Shown here in pieces: positions 1-10,631 of a stretch of 64,000 bases of DNA. Every line of letters begins with the position of its first letter. The first letter of the stretch is position 1. Source of the stretch: Pseudoduganella lutea (GTDB taxonomy: Bacteria; Pseudomonadota; Gammaproteobacteria; Burkholderiales; Burkholderiaceae_D); the NCBI RefSeq assembly GCF_004209755.1, contig NZ_CP035913.1, positions 7,316,001-7,380,000 of the forward strand, read 5' to 3'. Both the position numbers and the translations under genes were made by a program. The notes beneath the pieces were generated by a model. The model searched no databases. It was not told the origin of the DNA and saw nothing but the letters and a program-made list of their open reading frames with translations.

Positions 1-614
1 TGGAAGACACGGGCCTGATCCTGCCTGTCGGGGCCTGGGTGATCCGCTCCGTGTGCGCCCAGGTGCGCGCATGGCGCGATGCCGGCATGCCGCCGGTGCC
101 CGTGGCGGTCAACCTGTCGGCCCGCCAGTTCCAGCAGGAAGACCTGGTCGACGCGATCCTCGCGGCGGCGCGCGATGCCGGCATCGCGCCGGGCGCGCTG
201 GAATTCGAACTCACGGAAACGATGCTGATGAGCGATCCGGCCGTGTCCGAAGGTATCCTGCTGCGCCTGAAGGCGGCCGGCATCGGGCTGTCGATCGACG
301 ATTTCGGCACCGGTTATTCGAGCCTGTCCTACCTGAAGCGCTTCCCCCTCGACGCACTGAAGATCGACCGCGCCTTCGTGCGCGACCTGCCGGAGGACAG
401 CGAGGACCTGGCGATCACGCGCGCCGTCATCGCGCTGGCGCACAGCCTGGGATTGCGGGTGATCGCCGAAGGCGTCGAGGATGCCGCCCAGCTGGCATCG
501 CTGCGGGCCAACGGCTGCGACGAGATCCAGGGCTATCTGTACGGCGAGCCGCTGCCGGCCGAGGCGTGCCTGGCGATCTTCGCGGGGCGGGCGGTGGAGC
601 AGACGGTGGCTTGA
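1..614 (+). CDS. EAL-domain cyclic-di-GMP phosphodiesterase, C-terminal part
   Basis: The reading frame is open from the window edge, so the start is missing. About 203 residues remain, covering most of an EAL domain, which hydrolyses cyclic di-GMP to pGpG. Visible signature blocks are FELTE, IDDFGTGYSS, LKIDRAFV, IAEGVE and QGYLYGEPL, in the normal order and with the metal-binding acidic residues kept (E of ELTE, the DD pair, K of KID, E of AEGVE). The EAL tripeptide itself lies upstream of the window. Whether GGDEF, PAS or membrane parts precede it cannot be seen. The domain looks catalytically intact. Confidence 0.93.
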   Translation, partial: EDTGLILPVGAWVIRSVCAQVRAWRDAGMPPVPVAVNLSARQFQQEDLVDAILAAARDAGIAPGALEFELTETMLMSDPAVSEGILLRLKAAGIGLSIDDFGTGYSSLSYLKRFPLDALKIDRAFVRDLPEDSEDLAITRAVIALAHSLGLRVIAEGVEDAAQLASLRANGCDEIQGYLYGEPLPAEACLAIFAGRAVEQTVA

Positions 615-705
615 TCGGGACGGAAAAGAAGCGCGCACATTTGCGGCACGCGAAAGTCTGCCAGCCAGTCGACGGCGCTTGCAATCGCCCCAACAGCGAA
701 CGGCC

Positions 706-805
706 GGGGTCTGACCCGGCGGGGCTTTGCCGGGATTTCAAGGAGCACCGCTCCTTGCCGGCAAAGCGGTGCTGGCCTGCAGGCCAGCACTCCTCCCTGA
801 CCCCG
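706..805. repeat. Intergenic palindrome cluster with GGGGTCTGACCC motif
   Basis: This gap between the EAL gene and the SRAP gene holds a GGGGTCTGACCC motif near 706, an inverted repeat (AAGGAGC/GCTCCTT, about 740-756), a perfect 22-bp palindrome at 769-790, and CTGACCCCGG near 797. The same GGGGTCTGACCCC core recurs twice at 19,126-19,180. It resembles a dispersed REP-type element and could also act as a terminator between the two convergent genes. There is no T tract, so the terminator role is unproven. Confidence 0.5.
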
Positions 806-850
806 GATTTTGCCTGTGGGTGTCGGACACCGCTGCCCGACCACTGCGGG

Positions 851-1543
851 CTAGAACAACTGCGCCTGCGGCGGCTCCTCTTTCCCCGCCAGTGGCGCCG
901 GCCCGGCCACCAGCAGGCCATCTTCCGGCAGCACCAGCAGGCGCCGCGCCGCGTCGGCATCGCGGCAGTGCAGCCAGTCGTCCCATCGTTCCGGAGGCAG
1001 CGGCACGAGGGCGCGTTTTTCGTCGCCAGGGCGGTGGAACCGCGACAGCAGCGGGTGCGCGTCGGCATTGACGGTCAGCTGCGTGAACGAACACACCCGG
1101 CGCCCGTCCGGCTCTTCCCAGGCGCGCCACAGGCCGGCCACGGCCAGCGGTGCGCCATCGGCGCGGCCGATCGACCAGCGCTGGTGCCGGCCGCTCTCGT
1201 AGTTCGGCTCGAACCAGCGCTCCATGGGCACCAGGCAAAAGCGAAAGCGCATCCACGCCTCGCGGTAGCTGGCCAGCTCGGCGGCCGTCTCGCTGCGCGC
1301 ATTCATCGTCGAGTAGGCGCGGCTGCCGGGCGCCAGGCGGTGCTGCGGCACCATGCCGTAGGTGCCCACGAGGCAGCGGCGGCCTTCGGGCGCGGCGATG
1401 ACGATCGGTGCCGCATAATCCTGCCACACCTCATCTTCCCACTCGCCGCGCGGGGCGAACGGCGTCTGTTGCCCGGTTGTTCCCTCCGAGGCGGCAAAGC
1501 GCGCCAGGCTCTCCTTTTTTACCGTCACATAATTCACGCACAT
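851..1543 (-). CDS. SRAP/HMCES-family abasic-site processing protein (YedK-like)
   Basis: A 230-residue SOS response-associated peptidase (SRAP). The family forms a thiazolidine DNA-protein crosslink with abasic sites in single-stranded DNA through Cys2, protecting them during replication. The start at 1543 gives an N-terminus MCVNYV, which puts the required cysteine at position 2 after Met removal. A longer upstream reading would bury it. AAAGGAGA lies just before this ATG. Other active-site blocks are visible: STMNARSET (Asn), MERWFEP (Glu) and NADAHPLLSRFH (His). Length is normal. The gene stands alone, convergent with the EAL gene. Confidence 0.93.
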   Translation of the reverse strand: MCVNYVTVKKESLARFAASEGTTGQQTPFAPRGEWEDEVWQDYAAPIVIAAPEGRRCLVGTYGMVPQHRLAPGSRAYSTMNARSETAAELASYREAWMRFRFCLVPMERWFEPNYESGRHQRWSIGRADGAPLAVAGLWRAWEEPDGRRVCSFTQLTVNADAHPLLSRFHRPGDEKRALVPLPPERWDDWLHCRDADAARRLLVLPEDGLLVAGPAPLAGKEEPPQAQLF

Positions 1544-1683
1544 GCGCCATCTCCTTTCCGGGCGCATGGTAGCAGGCATCATGGAAAATGGTGCCATGCA
1601 TCATCGATTGCGCTACCAGCGACGTGTCTTTTTTGCCGCTTGCTATGCTATTGTTGCGGTCCATTCGATATGATTGCGCAAAC

Positions 1684-2972
1684 ATGCATACCAAGAAAAT
1701 ACGGGGACTGCGCTGGTGGATGATCGGACTGGTCATGCTCGGCGCCATCATCAACTACCTGACGCGCAGCACGCTGGCCGTGGCGGCGCCCACGCTGCTC
1801 ACCGACCTGGACATCACCACGCAAGAGTATTCATACATCACGGCGGCCTTCCAGGGCACGATCATGCTGCAGCCGCTGTGCGGCTACGTGCTGGACGTGA
1901 TCGGCCTGAAATACGGCTTTGCGATGTTCGCCACGGCATGGTCGCTGATCTGCATGGCGCACGGCATGGCCACCAACTGGCAGACGCTGGCGTTCCTGCG
2001 CGGCCTGCTCGGGCTGGCCGAGGGGTCGGCCAACCCGGCCGGCATGAAGGCGGTCTCCGAATGGTTCCCCGCGAAGGAGCGTGGCCTGGCGGGCGGGATC
2101 TTCAACATCGGCGCCTCGTTCGGCTCGATGCTGGCGCCGCCGCTCGTCGTCTGGGCGATCCTGTACTACAACTGGCAGTCGGCGTTCGTGATCACGGGCG
2201 CCCTGGGCCTCGTGTGGGTGGCGGCGTGGCTGCTGCTGTACGACGCGCCGGCGCGCCACCGCCGGCTGGCCGCCGCCGAGGCGGAGCACATCGCCGCGGG
2301 GCAGGAACAGCACCTGCAGGGCGACGGCACGCGCCCGTCCATCCTCAGCATCCTCAAGCTGCGCAACTTCTGGGGCATCGCCCTGCCCGCTTCCTGGCCG
2401 ACCCCGCATGGGGCACGCTGGCGTTCTGGGTGCCGCTGTACCTGACGACCGTGCGCGGCTTCGACCTGGCGCAGATCGCCATGTTCGCCTGGCTGCCGTT
2501 CCTCGCCGCGGACCTGGGCTGCATGTTCGGGCCGATCGTCGTGCTGTGGCTGCAAAAGCGCGGGGTCCGGCTGATCAATGCGCGGCGCGGCGCCTTCACC
2601 GTGGGCGCCTGCATGATGATGGGCGTGGCCTTCGTCGGTTACGTGGAAAGCCCGTATGCCGCCATTGCCCTGCTGAGCCTGGCCGGCTTCGCGCATCAGA
2701 CGCTGTCCGTCACCGTCATCACTATGTCCTCGGACCTATTCCGCCGCAACGAAGTGGCCACCGTGGCCGGCATGTGCGGCACGTTCGGCAACCTGGGCCT
2801 GCTGATCTTCTCGCTGCTGATCGGCGGCATGATGGCCACCGTGGGCTACACGCCGTTCTTCGTCAGCCTCGCGGTGCTCGACCTGGTGGCCGCCGCCGTG
2901 CTGTGGATCCTGGTGCGCGAGCCCGCGCCGCAACCCACCGGTTTCGACACCCTGACCCTGCAAAAGACATGA
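1684..2972 (+). CDS. MFS transporter, ACS/ExuT-like, interrupted by one frameshift as read
   Basis: Major facilitator of the anion:cation symporter (hexuronate/phthalate permease) type; about 430 residues when repaired. The N-terminal half (KIRGLRWWMIGLVMLGAIIN, helices 1-6) ends near 2386 and the C-terminal half (LADPAWGTLAFWVPLYL, helices 7-12) continues in another frame. Adding one C to the CCC run at 2386-2388 gives LPRFLADPAWG and restores one protein. The start at 1684 was chosen because the family begins directly with this cytoplasmic segment. Its stop overlaps the GH43 start (ATGA), so the pair is an operon and the probable substrate is a plant cell-wall sugar or oligosaccharide. Confidence 0.85.
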
Positions 2973-4636
2973 TCCAGAATCCCATCCTTCCCGGCTTCAA
3001 TCCCGACCCGTCCATCGTGCGGGTCGGCGACGACTACTATATCGCCACGTCGACCTTCGAGTGGTATCCGGGCGTGCAGATCCACCATTCGCGCGACCTG
3101 GTGAACTGGCGCCTGCTGACCCGGCCGCTGACCCGCGCCAGCCAGCTCGACATGCTGGGCGCGCCCGATTCCTGCGGCGTGTGGGCGCCCTGCCTGACCC
3201 ATGCGGATGGCCTGTTCTGGCTGATCTTCACGGACGTCAAGCGCTACGGCCGCACGTCAACCGGCGGGGCCACCGGCAGCGCCTCGCTGCGCGACTTCCA
3301 CAATTACCTCGTCACGAGCCCGGCCATCGACGGGCCGTGGTCCGATCCCGTCTACCTGAACAGCAGCGGCTTCGACCCGTCGCTGTTCCATGACGACGAC
3401 GGCCGCAAGTACCTGCTGAACCAGCTGTGGGACCACCGCCCGGGCGGCAACCGCTTCAACGGTATCGTCGCGCAGGAGTACTCGGTGGCGGAACGCCGGC
3501 TTGTCGGCCGCCGCGAAAACATCTTCCCCGGCACGGCCCACGGCCTGACCGAGGCGCCGCACCTGTACCGGCGCAACGGCTACTACTACCTGCTGACGGC
3601 CGAAGGCGGCACGGGGTGGCACCACGGTGTGACGATGGCGCGCTCGCGCAGCCTGCACGGGCCGTATGAACTGCATCCCGACATGACGATCCTGACGTCG
3701 CGCAACCGCCCCGATGCGGCGCTGCAGCGGGCCGGGCATGCCGACCTGGTCGACACGCCGGACGGCCGCACGTACATCGCCTATCTGTGCGGCCGCCCGC
3801 TGCGCAACCGCGGTACGTGCACGCTGGGGCGGGAAACGGCGCTCCAGCCCGTGGTGTGGGGCGAGGATGGCTGGCTGCGCACGGTCGATGGCGACGCGAT
3901 GCCGGCGTTGACCGCCGCCGCGCCCGGCCTGCCACAACACCCTTTCCCCGCGACGCCGGTGCGCGAGAACTTCGATGATGGCCAGTTGCCGATCGATTTC
4001 CAGTGGCTGCGCAGCCCGTGGCCGGACGAGCTGTTCTCGCTCGCCGCGCGGCCCGGCCACCTGCGCCTGCACGGCCGCGAAAGCCTCGGCAGCACTTTCC
4101 GCCAGGCACTGGTGGCGCGCCGCCAGCAGTCGCACTGCTACAGCGCGTCGACCGTGGTCGATTTCATGCCGGAACACTACCAGCAGCAGGCGGGGCTGGT
4201 GTGCTACTACAACGCGTCGAAGTTCCACTACCTGTACATCACGCAGGACGAAACCCATGGCCGGCACCTGCGCGTGATGAGCAGCCTGCCGAACCACGTG
4301 CAGACCGACACGTTCACGGCGCCCGTGCCGCTGCCGCCGGACGGCCAGGTGCACCTGCGCGTGGAAGTGGACGACGAGCGCCTGCACTTCGGCTGGCGCG
4401 CGACGGGCAACAATGGCGATGCCGATGCCGGCGCATGGCAATGGCTGCCGCAGCAATTCGATGCGAGCATCCTCTCCGACGAAGCCAACGCCCCCGGCCA
4501 GCCCAACTTCACCGGCGCGTTCGTCGGCATGGCATGCCAGGACATGTCCGGCGCCCGCCTGCACGCCGATTTCGACTGGTTCGCCTATCGCGGCCGGCCC
4601 TACTGCGCCGATCCGAAGGCCTTGCCATGCGATTGA
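2969..4636 (+). CDS. Glycoside hydrolase family 43 beta-xylosidase/arabinofuranosidase
   Basis: 555 residues, the usual length for the XynB-type GH43 group: a five-bladed beta-propeller (about residues 1-310) followed by a beta-sandwich domain. Visible catalytic residues are the Asp of GFNPDPS (general base), the Asp of GFDPSLFHDDDG (pKa modulator) and the Glu of LTEAPHLYRR (general acid). GTGWHHGVTMARS contributes to the active-site floor. There is no signal peptide, so it probably acts in the cytoplasm on imported xylo-oligosaccharides. The ATG overlaps the upstream MFS stop, implying translational coupling. Xylosidase versus arabinofuranosidase specificity cannot be decided from sequence. 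Confidence 0.93.
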   Translation: MIQNPILPGFNPDPSIVRVGDDYYIATSTFEWYPGVQIHHSRDLVNWRLLTRPLTRASQLDMLGAPDSCGVWAPCLTHADGLFWLIFTDVKRYGRTSTGGATGSASLRDFHNYLVTSPAIDGPWSDPVYLNSSGFDPSLFHDDDGRKYLLNQLWDHRPGGNRFNGIVAQEYSVAERRLVGRRENIFPGTAHGLTEAPHLYRRNGYYYLLTAEGGTGWHHGVTMARSRSLHGPYELHPDMTILTSRNRPDAALQRAGHADLVDTPDGRTYIAYLCGRPLRNRGTCTLGRETALQPVVWGEDGWLRTVDGDAMPALTAAAPGLPQHPFPATPVRENFDDGQLPIDFQWLRSPWPDELFSLAARPGHLRLHGRESLGSTFRQALVARRQQSHCYSASTVVDFMPEHYQQQAGLVCYYNASKFHYLYITQDETHGRHLRVMSSLPNHVQTDTFTAPVPLPPDGQVHLRVEVDDERLHFGWRATGNNGDADAGAWQWLPQQFDASILSDEANAPGQPNFTGAFVGMACQDMSGARLHADFDWFAYRGRPYCADPKALPCD

Positions 4637-4791
4637 GCTGGCGGCCGGCCCGGCCGAGCTGACGGCCGGCCCGGCATGCGCGCTGCTATCGTGGCGCCCT
4701 TGCCACCCTGCCGCCCCGTACGCACGTCCCGTCCTCTCATTGCACGCGTGACTCCGGTATAGTGATGACAGCCCATCGGCACACTGGAATC

Positions 4792-6747
4792 ATGCTTAGC
4801 GGCAACTACCACCCCATCCTCGTCGGCATCTCGATCGCGGTCGCGATCTTCGCGGCCTTTACAGGCCTGAGCCTGGCCGACCGCGTGCGCAGCGCGCACG
4901 GCATCGCGGCGGCCGGCTGGACGGCCGGCGGCGCGCTGGCGCTCGGCACCGGCATCTGGTCGATGCACTTCATCGGCATGCTGGCGTTCCGCCTGCCGAT
5001 CCCCATCGGCTACGATCTCGGCATCACCGGCCTGTCGCTGCTGCTGCCGGTGGTGGTCACGGGGCTGGCGCTGTGGCAGCTGCGCCACCGCGTCGTGCCC
5101 GCGCGCCGGCTCGGCAGTGCCGCCCTGCTGATGGGCCTCGGCATCGCAGGCATGCACTATACGGGCATGGCGGGCATGCGCATGTCGCCCGGCATCGTGT
5201 GGGAACCGCTCGCGCTCGCCGCTTCCGTACTTCTGGCGATCGGCGCCGCCGCCCTGTCCCTGTGGATCGCCTACCGCCTGCGCATGCGCACGCCACGGGC
5301 CACGTTGATCCAGGCCGCGGCCGCCGTGGTGATGGGCCTGGCGATCGCCGGCATGCACTACACGGGCATGGGCGCCGCCGGTTTCCCGGCGGGCAGCGTG
5401 TGCCTGGCCGCGGCGTCCGGCGCGGATGGCGTACACCTGGCCGTCCTCGTTGCCATCGGCACCGCCGGCATCCTGACGATCGCACTGATCGTCGCCGTCT
5501 ACGATGCCCGCCTCGAGGCCCGTACCCACGTGCTGGCGGCATCGCTGGCCACGGCCGAGGAGCGCCGCACGCAATTCCAGAGCGAGCACGAAGCACGCTT
5601 GCAGGTGGAACGGCTGTCGCTCCTGAAGGATGAATTCCTGGCCACGCTGTCGCACGAGCTGCGCACGCCGCTGAACGCCGTGCTGGGGTGGGCGCAACTG
5701 CTGCAGCAGGGCGGGAAGGACGACGCCACGCTGCAGCGCGGCCTCGCGGCGATCGAGCGCAATGCCCGCGCCCAGGTGCAGATGATCGACGACCTGCTCG
5801 ACATGAGCGGCATCGTGTCCGGCAAGGTGCAGGTCGAGCCTGCGCCGGTCTGGCCGGCGGACTTCGTCACGGCGGCCGTCGATGCGATCCGCCCGATGGC
5901 GCTGGCGCGCCGCATCACCGTCGCCACCGACATCGACCGCCAGGCCGGCCCCGTGCTGGCCGACGCGGCGCGGATGCAGCAGGTGATGGGCAACCTGCTG
6001 TCGAACGCCGTCAAGTTCACCGAGCCCGGTGGCCGCGTCACCGTCACGGTGGCCGGCGCCACCGACAGTGCCGGCCAGGCGGTGATCCGGGTGGCCGATA
6101 CGGGCGCCGGCATCGATGCCGCCTTCCTGCCCCACGTGTTCGAACGCTTCCGCCAGGCCGACGCCTCGCTGGCGCGCCAGCACGGCGGGCTGGGCCTCGG
6201 CCTGTCCATCGCGCGCCAGCTGGTGGAACTGCAGGGCGGCACGATCCGCGCCGACAGCGCCGGCACCGGGCGCGGTGCCACGTTCACGGTGGCCCTGCCC
6301 CTTTCCACGTTCGCCGCGCCACGCAGTGCGGAGAACGCGCCGGTTTCCCTGCAGGCAGTAGACCTGGGCGGCGCCGTGATCGTGGCCGTCGACGACCAGC
6401 CCGACTCGCTGGACGTGCTCAAACGGGCGCTCGTCGCGGCCAATGCGCGCGTGTACACGGCCGGCAGCGGCACCGGCGCCGTGAATCTCGTGGCCAGCGT
6501 ACGCCCCGCCCTGCTGATCAGCGACATCAGCATGCCCGGCATGGATGGCTTCGAACTGCTGCGCAAGGTGCGCGCACTGCCGAACTGCCGCGCGCTGCCG
6601 GCCCTCGCGCTCACGGCAATGGCCGGCGCGCGCGAGCGGGACCGGGCCATCGCGGCGGGCTATACGGATCACCTGGCGAAGCCGGTCGGGCCGGCCACGC
6701 TGGTCAGTGCCGCTGCTGAATTGCTGGGGTTGCGGGAAAAGGCCTAG
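4792..6747 (+). CDS. MHYT-domain hybrid sensor histidine kinase with C-terminal receiver
   Basis: About 651 residues. The N-terminus carries an MHYT membrane sensor of seven helices with three signatures (SMHFIGM, GMHYTGMAGM, GMHYTGMGA), a family proposed to bind copper and sense a diatomic gas. Then come a coiled linker, HisKA (LSHELRTPLNAV, phospho-His about 288), HATPase_c (NLLSNAVKF, GAGID, GLGLGLSIAR) and a receiver (ISDISMPGMDG, phospho-Asp about 578). No HPt or output domain follows, so a separate phosphotransfer partner is expected. The start at 4792 (MLSGNYHP) matches the family N-terminus; ATG 4765 or GTG 4762 are alternatives. Confidence 0.92.
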   Translation: MLSGNYHPILVGISIAVAIFAAFTGLSLADRVRSAHGIAAAGWTAGGALALGTGIWSMHFIGMLAFRLPIPIGYDLGITGLSLLLPVVVTGLALWQLRHRVVPARRLGSAALLMGLGIAGMHYTGMAGMRMSPGIVWEPLALAASVLLAIGAAALSLWIAYRLRMRTPRATLIQAAAAVVMGLAIAGMHYTGMGAAGFPAGSVCLAAASGADGVHLAVLVAIGTAGILTIALIVAVYDARLEARTHVLAASLATAEERRTQFQSEHEARLQVERLSLLKDEFLATLSHELRTPLNAVLGWAQLLQQGGKDDATLQRGLAAIERNARAQVQMIDDLLDMSGIVSGKVQVEPAPVWPADFVTAAVDAIRPMALARRITVATDIDRQAGPVLADAARMQQVMGNLLSNAVKFTEPGGRVTVTVAGATDSAGQAVIRVADTGAGIDAAFLPHVFERFRQADASLARQHGGLGLGLSIARQLVELQGGTIRADSAGTGRGATFTVALPLSTFAAPRSAENAPVSLQAVDLGGAVIVAVDDQPDSLDVLKRALVAANARVYTAGSGTGAVNLVASVRPALLISDISMPGMDGFELLRKVRALPNCRALPALALTAMAGARERDRAIAAGYTDHLAKPVGPATLVSAAAELLGLREKA

Positions 6748-6809
6748 GCGCCGTCCTGGACGGCAGCCATGCGTGTCGGCGGTCAAAGCAATATGGTTGT
6801 GAAGCCATG

Positions 6810-6837
6810 TCCGGTATGCCGTATCCGGCATACCGGA
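6810..6837. terminator. Perfect 11-bp inverted repeat downstream of the histidine kinase
   Basis: Arms TCCGGTATGCC and GGCATACCGGA are separated by a 6-nt loop, 62 bp after the kinase stop. There is no poly-T tract on either side, so it is either a Rho-independent-like hairpin or an operator for the MFS gene that follows. Confidence 0.4.
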
Positions 6838-7012
6838 CCACCGTTGCGGCGCTAAGCTCGCTCCATGGTTCGCATCGACGAGGCGCCTGGCCTGCCGGAT
6901 GCCTGCCTGCTCGAATTTTTCTTCAAACGGGATAACCGAAACGCCGTGTCGAAACCCGACGGATGTGCAGATGGCCGGCATTTTCCGGCCTCATCTAAAT
7001 GTCGGGGGCTTC

Positions 7013-8185
7013 ATGGATTGTCGCGTGCTGCTGTTGGCTGTTGCCGTGTTCTTTGCCGGTATCGATGAAAACGTCTTTATCGGCATCCTGCCGGGTGTAT
7101 CGTCGAGCCTCGCGGTTGATCCATCCACGGCGGGGCAACTGACCACCGTGTTTTCCTTCGCGTACGGCATCACTGCGCTGGTCGTGTCGTCGCTGCCGGG
7201 ACAATGGGCGACGAAGCGCATGCTTCTGGCAGCGATGCTGGCGTTCATGGCGAGCAACCTCATCGCGGCGTTGAGCCCGGACTTTGCGTTCCTGCTCGTC
7301 TCACGCGTGCTGATGGCTGCCTGTTGCGCGCTCATCGCCATGCAGGCGACCCGCTTCGCGGCGGAGCTGGTTCCGCCCGAGGCACGCGGCAAGGCGATCG
7401 GCATCATCTTCATGGGCATCAGCGGTTCGATCGTCCTTGGCGTGCCGATCGGCATTGAAATCGAACGGCACCACGGGTGGCGCGCGATCTTCGTGGCGGT
7501 CACGGTGTCGGGGCTGCCGTTGACCTGGGCGCTGTGGCACCGCATCCCGAAAGGTTTTGCGGTGAAGATGCCTGCCCGGCCCGCCGGCTGGCGCTCGTCG
7601 ATGCAACAGCCCCTGCTGCTTGCGCAACTGGTGTCGATCACGATGATCGGTGCGCATTTCACCTTGTTCGCCTACCTGGCACCCTATATCTCGAGCGCAT
7701 TCGGCGCGGGTGGGCGGTTGCTGACGTTCGCGTTCCTCTGCTTCGGGACCGCCGGCGTGGCCGGGGCATACCTGGGAGGCTGGTGCTCCGACAGGTTCGG
7801 CAGGGCCCGGGCCTTGCTGCTCAGCCCCACACTGTATCTGCTGTCCTACCTTGGCATCTGGCTGGTCCAGCAATCGACCGCGGGCTTCCTGGTTTGCCTT
7901 GCACTGTGGGGATGCCTGAGCTGGACGGTGTCACCGGTCGTCCAGGCATTCCTGCTGGATGCGTCGCCGAAGGACGCCGCGCGAAGCGTGGGCACGAACA
8001 TGGCCGCGATGCATTTTGGCGTGGCCGCCGGCGGCGCCCTCGGTGGCGCCGTGCTGCACTGGTTCGGGCCAGGCTGGCTCCCTGCCGCGGGGAGTGCCCT
8101 TGCCGCCGTGGCGAGCGTGCTCGCCTTTTGTGCGACGCAATCGGCCATTGTGCGGGAACCGCCGGGGTTGCGGGAGCGAGGCTGA
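7013..8185 (+). CDS. MFS drug/sugar efflux transporter (DHA1/AraJ-like)
   Basis: 390 residues with about 12 hydrophobic helices. The sequence begins MDCRVLLLAVAVFFAGIDEN and contains the DHA1-type motif LVSRVLMAACCALIAMQATR and the cytoplasmic loop GWCSDRFGRARAL. The family exports sugars, purines, antibiotics or other small molecules by proton antiport; the substrate is not predictable. The start at 7013 was chosen because GGGGGC precedes it and the first helix begins at once; in-frame codons upstream would add a polar extension. No regulator is adjacent. Confidence 0.88.
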   Translation: MDCRVLLLAVAVFFAGIDENVFIGILPGVSSSLAVDPSTAGQLTTVFSFAYGITALVVSSLPGQWATKRMLLAAMLAFMASNLIAALSPDFAFLLVSRVLMAACCALIAMQATRFAAELVPPEARGKAIGIIFMGISGSIVLGVPIGIEIERHHGWRAIFVAVTVSGLPLTWALWHRIPKGFAVKMPARPAGWRSSMQQPLLLAQLVSITMIGAHFTLFAYLAPYISSAFGAGGRLLTFAFLCFGTAGVAGAYLGGWCSDRFGRARALLLSPTLYLLSYLGIWLVQQSTAGFLVCLALWGCLSWTVSPVVQAFLLDASPKDAARSVGTNMAAMHFGVAAGGALGGAVLHWFGPGWLPAAGSALAAVASVLAFCATQSAIVREPPGLRERG

Positions 8186-8677
8186 TCGGCAGTCCTGCGC
8201 GGGCTGCGGCAAGGATCGTCGCGCGCGGAAGCGTCCAGCATGTGCGAGCAGTTCAGATGGTCAGGGTTTTCATTCAATGGTCGCAAATCGAGGTTTGCGC
8301 CGCCACGCCGCAACTCTGCGCCGCCAGCAGAGTGGCGCCGGTCAGCACGTCGATGGAAATCGACAGCCAATCCTCAAGACGCCGCGCTTGGCGGCAACGT
8401 CGACCCCTACGCGTTTGTTCAAGCGCAGCATGGAAACGCGTGCGATTCTTCAGGCGGGCGTCGTTCTGGGCATGCCGCTGGTCGCCATAGGGCGACGGGA
8501 ACTGGTGTGTCCGGCCACTAGTCCCGTGAGTTGAACGCTAACCGGGTTCAAGACAGTCAAACACCGGTTCCTCGTGCGCCGCACTTTCCCCATCGGCAGA
8601 GAACGTTAGAAACCCGCGATGGCGGCATGTACATCATCAAAGCGCGGGGTGTTGCCGAACGTGAGCCCCCTGCTGCG
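8186..8677. other. 492-bp gap without recognisable gene
   Basis: Short reading frames exist on both strands, but none has a family signature or a good ribosome-binding site. No tRNA, clear promoter or terminator is visible. It separates the MFS gene from the convergent dehydrogenase gene and may contain decayed sequence. Confidence 0.5.
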
Positions 8678-9826
<1,149 letters not shown>

Positions 9827-10049
9827 AGTCTGCTCCTTTGATCTACCAGGATATGAACGGCCCACCTGACGGGCACGGCACTCCCGGCGGCTATCGACAA
9901 AAACCCGCAAGTAAGCGCTCGCGGGTACCTCTACACCGCGGAAGCATCGATCCGCCGCAAGTGCATCTATACACAGTGTAAGCAGGCCACGAATTATGAA
10001 GAGGGGCATTCATTTGATTTTATTGATTGATCCGCCGAGCCGAATAGCT

Positions 10050-10631
10050 TGCACCACGCCCGGCCACGAGTTCATGGGCGTGATCGAGGAAGTCGGCCCC
10101 GCGGTCTAGCGCGTGGCGAAGGGCGACCGCGTCGTGGTCCAGTCATTCATTGTGTGCGGCCAATGCTGGTATTGCCAGCAATCTCTCTACTCCTTGTGCG
10201 ACAACACGCATCCCAAACCCGAATTGCAGGAGCCAATGCTCGGCGGATATCCCACGGCCGGCATCTACGGCTATACCCGCGCTTTCGGCGGCTACGCGGG
10301 TGCGCACGCGCAATACGTTCGGGTACCGTTTGCCGACAACGACTGCTTTAAGGTCCCCGACGGGGTGGCGGACGAGACCGCGCTGTTTCTATCGGACGCG
10401 GCGCCGACCGGCTATATGGGCGCCGATTTCTGCGACATCCGTCCGGGCGACACGGTCGCGGTCTGGGGCTGCGGTGGCGTGGGCCTGATGGCGCAGCAGA
10501 GCGCGCGGCTGATGGGCGCCGAGCGGGTGATCGCGATCGACCGTTTTCCCGAGCGATTGCAAATGGCGCGCGAGCACGCCGGCGCCGAGACGATCGACTA
10601 CACGCAGGTCGACAGCGTTCTGGCGCTCTAA
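10050..10631 (+). pseudogene. Remnant of a second zinc-dependent alcohol dehydrogenase
   Basis: The frame begins abruptly inside the family's GHEFMGVIEEVGPAV block, has an in-frame TAG at 10,107-10,109, then runs through GDRVVVQSFIVCGQCWYCQ, a WGCGGVGLMAQQSARLMGAE Rossmann motif and stops at DYTQVDSVLAL. The N-terminal third and the whole C-terminal third are missing. A 172-residue frame opens from GTG 10,113, but it lacks the catalytic-zinc cysteine region and cannot be a working enzyme. It is divergent from the intact dehydrogenase gene at 8,678-9,826 and may be left from a tandem dehydrogenase locus. Confidence 0.8.

Noticed and set aside
53..1723. Long plus-strand frame over the EAL and SRAP genes
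   Set aside because: Overlaps two well-supported genes in another frame and strand; Arg/Pro/Gly-rich composition typical of GC-rich shadows.
4600..6981. 793-codon open frame on the minus strand
   Set aside because: Shadow of the histidine kinase; the kinase has complete catalytic motifs, the antisense product none.
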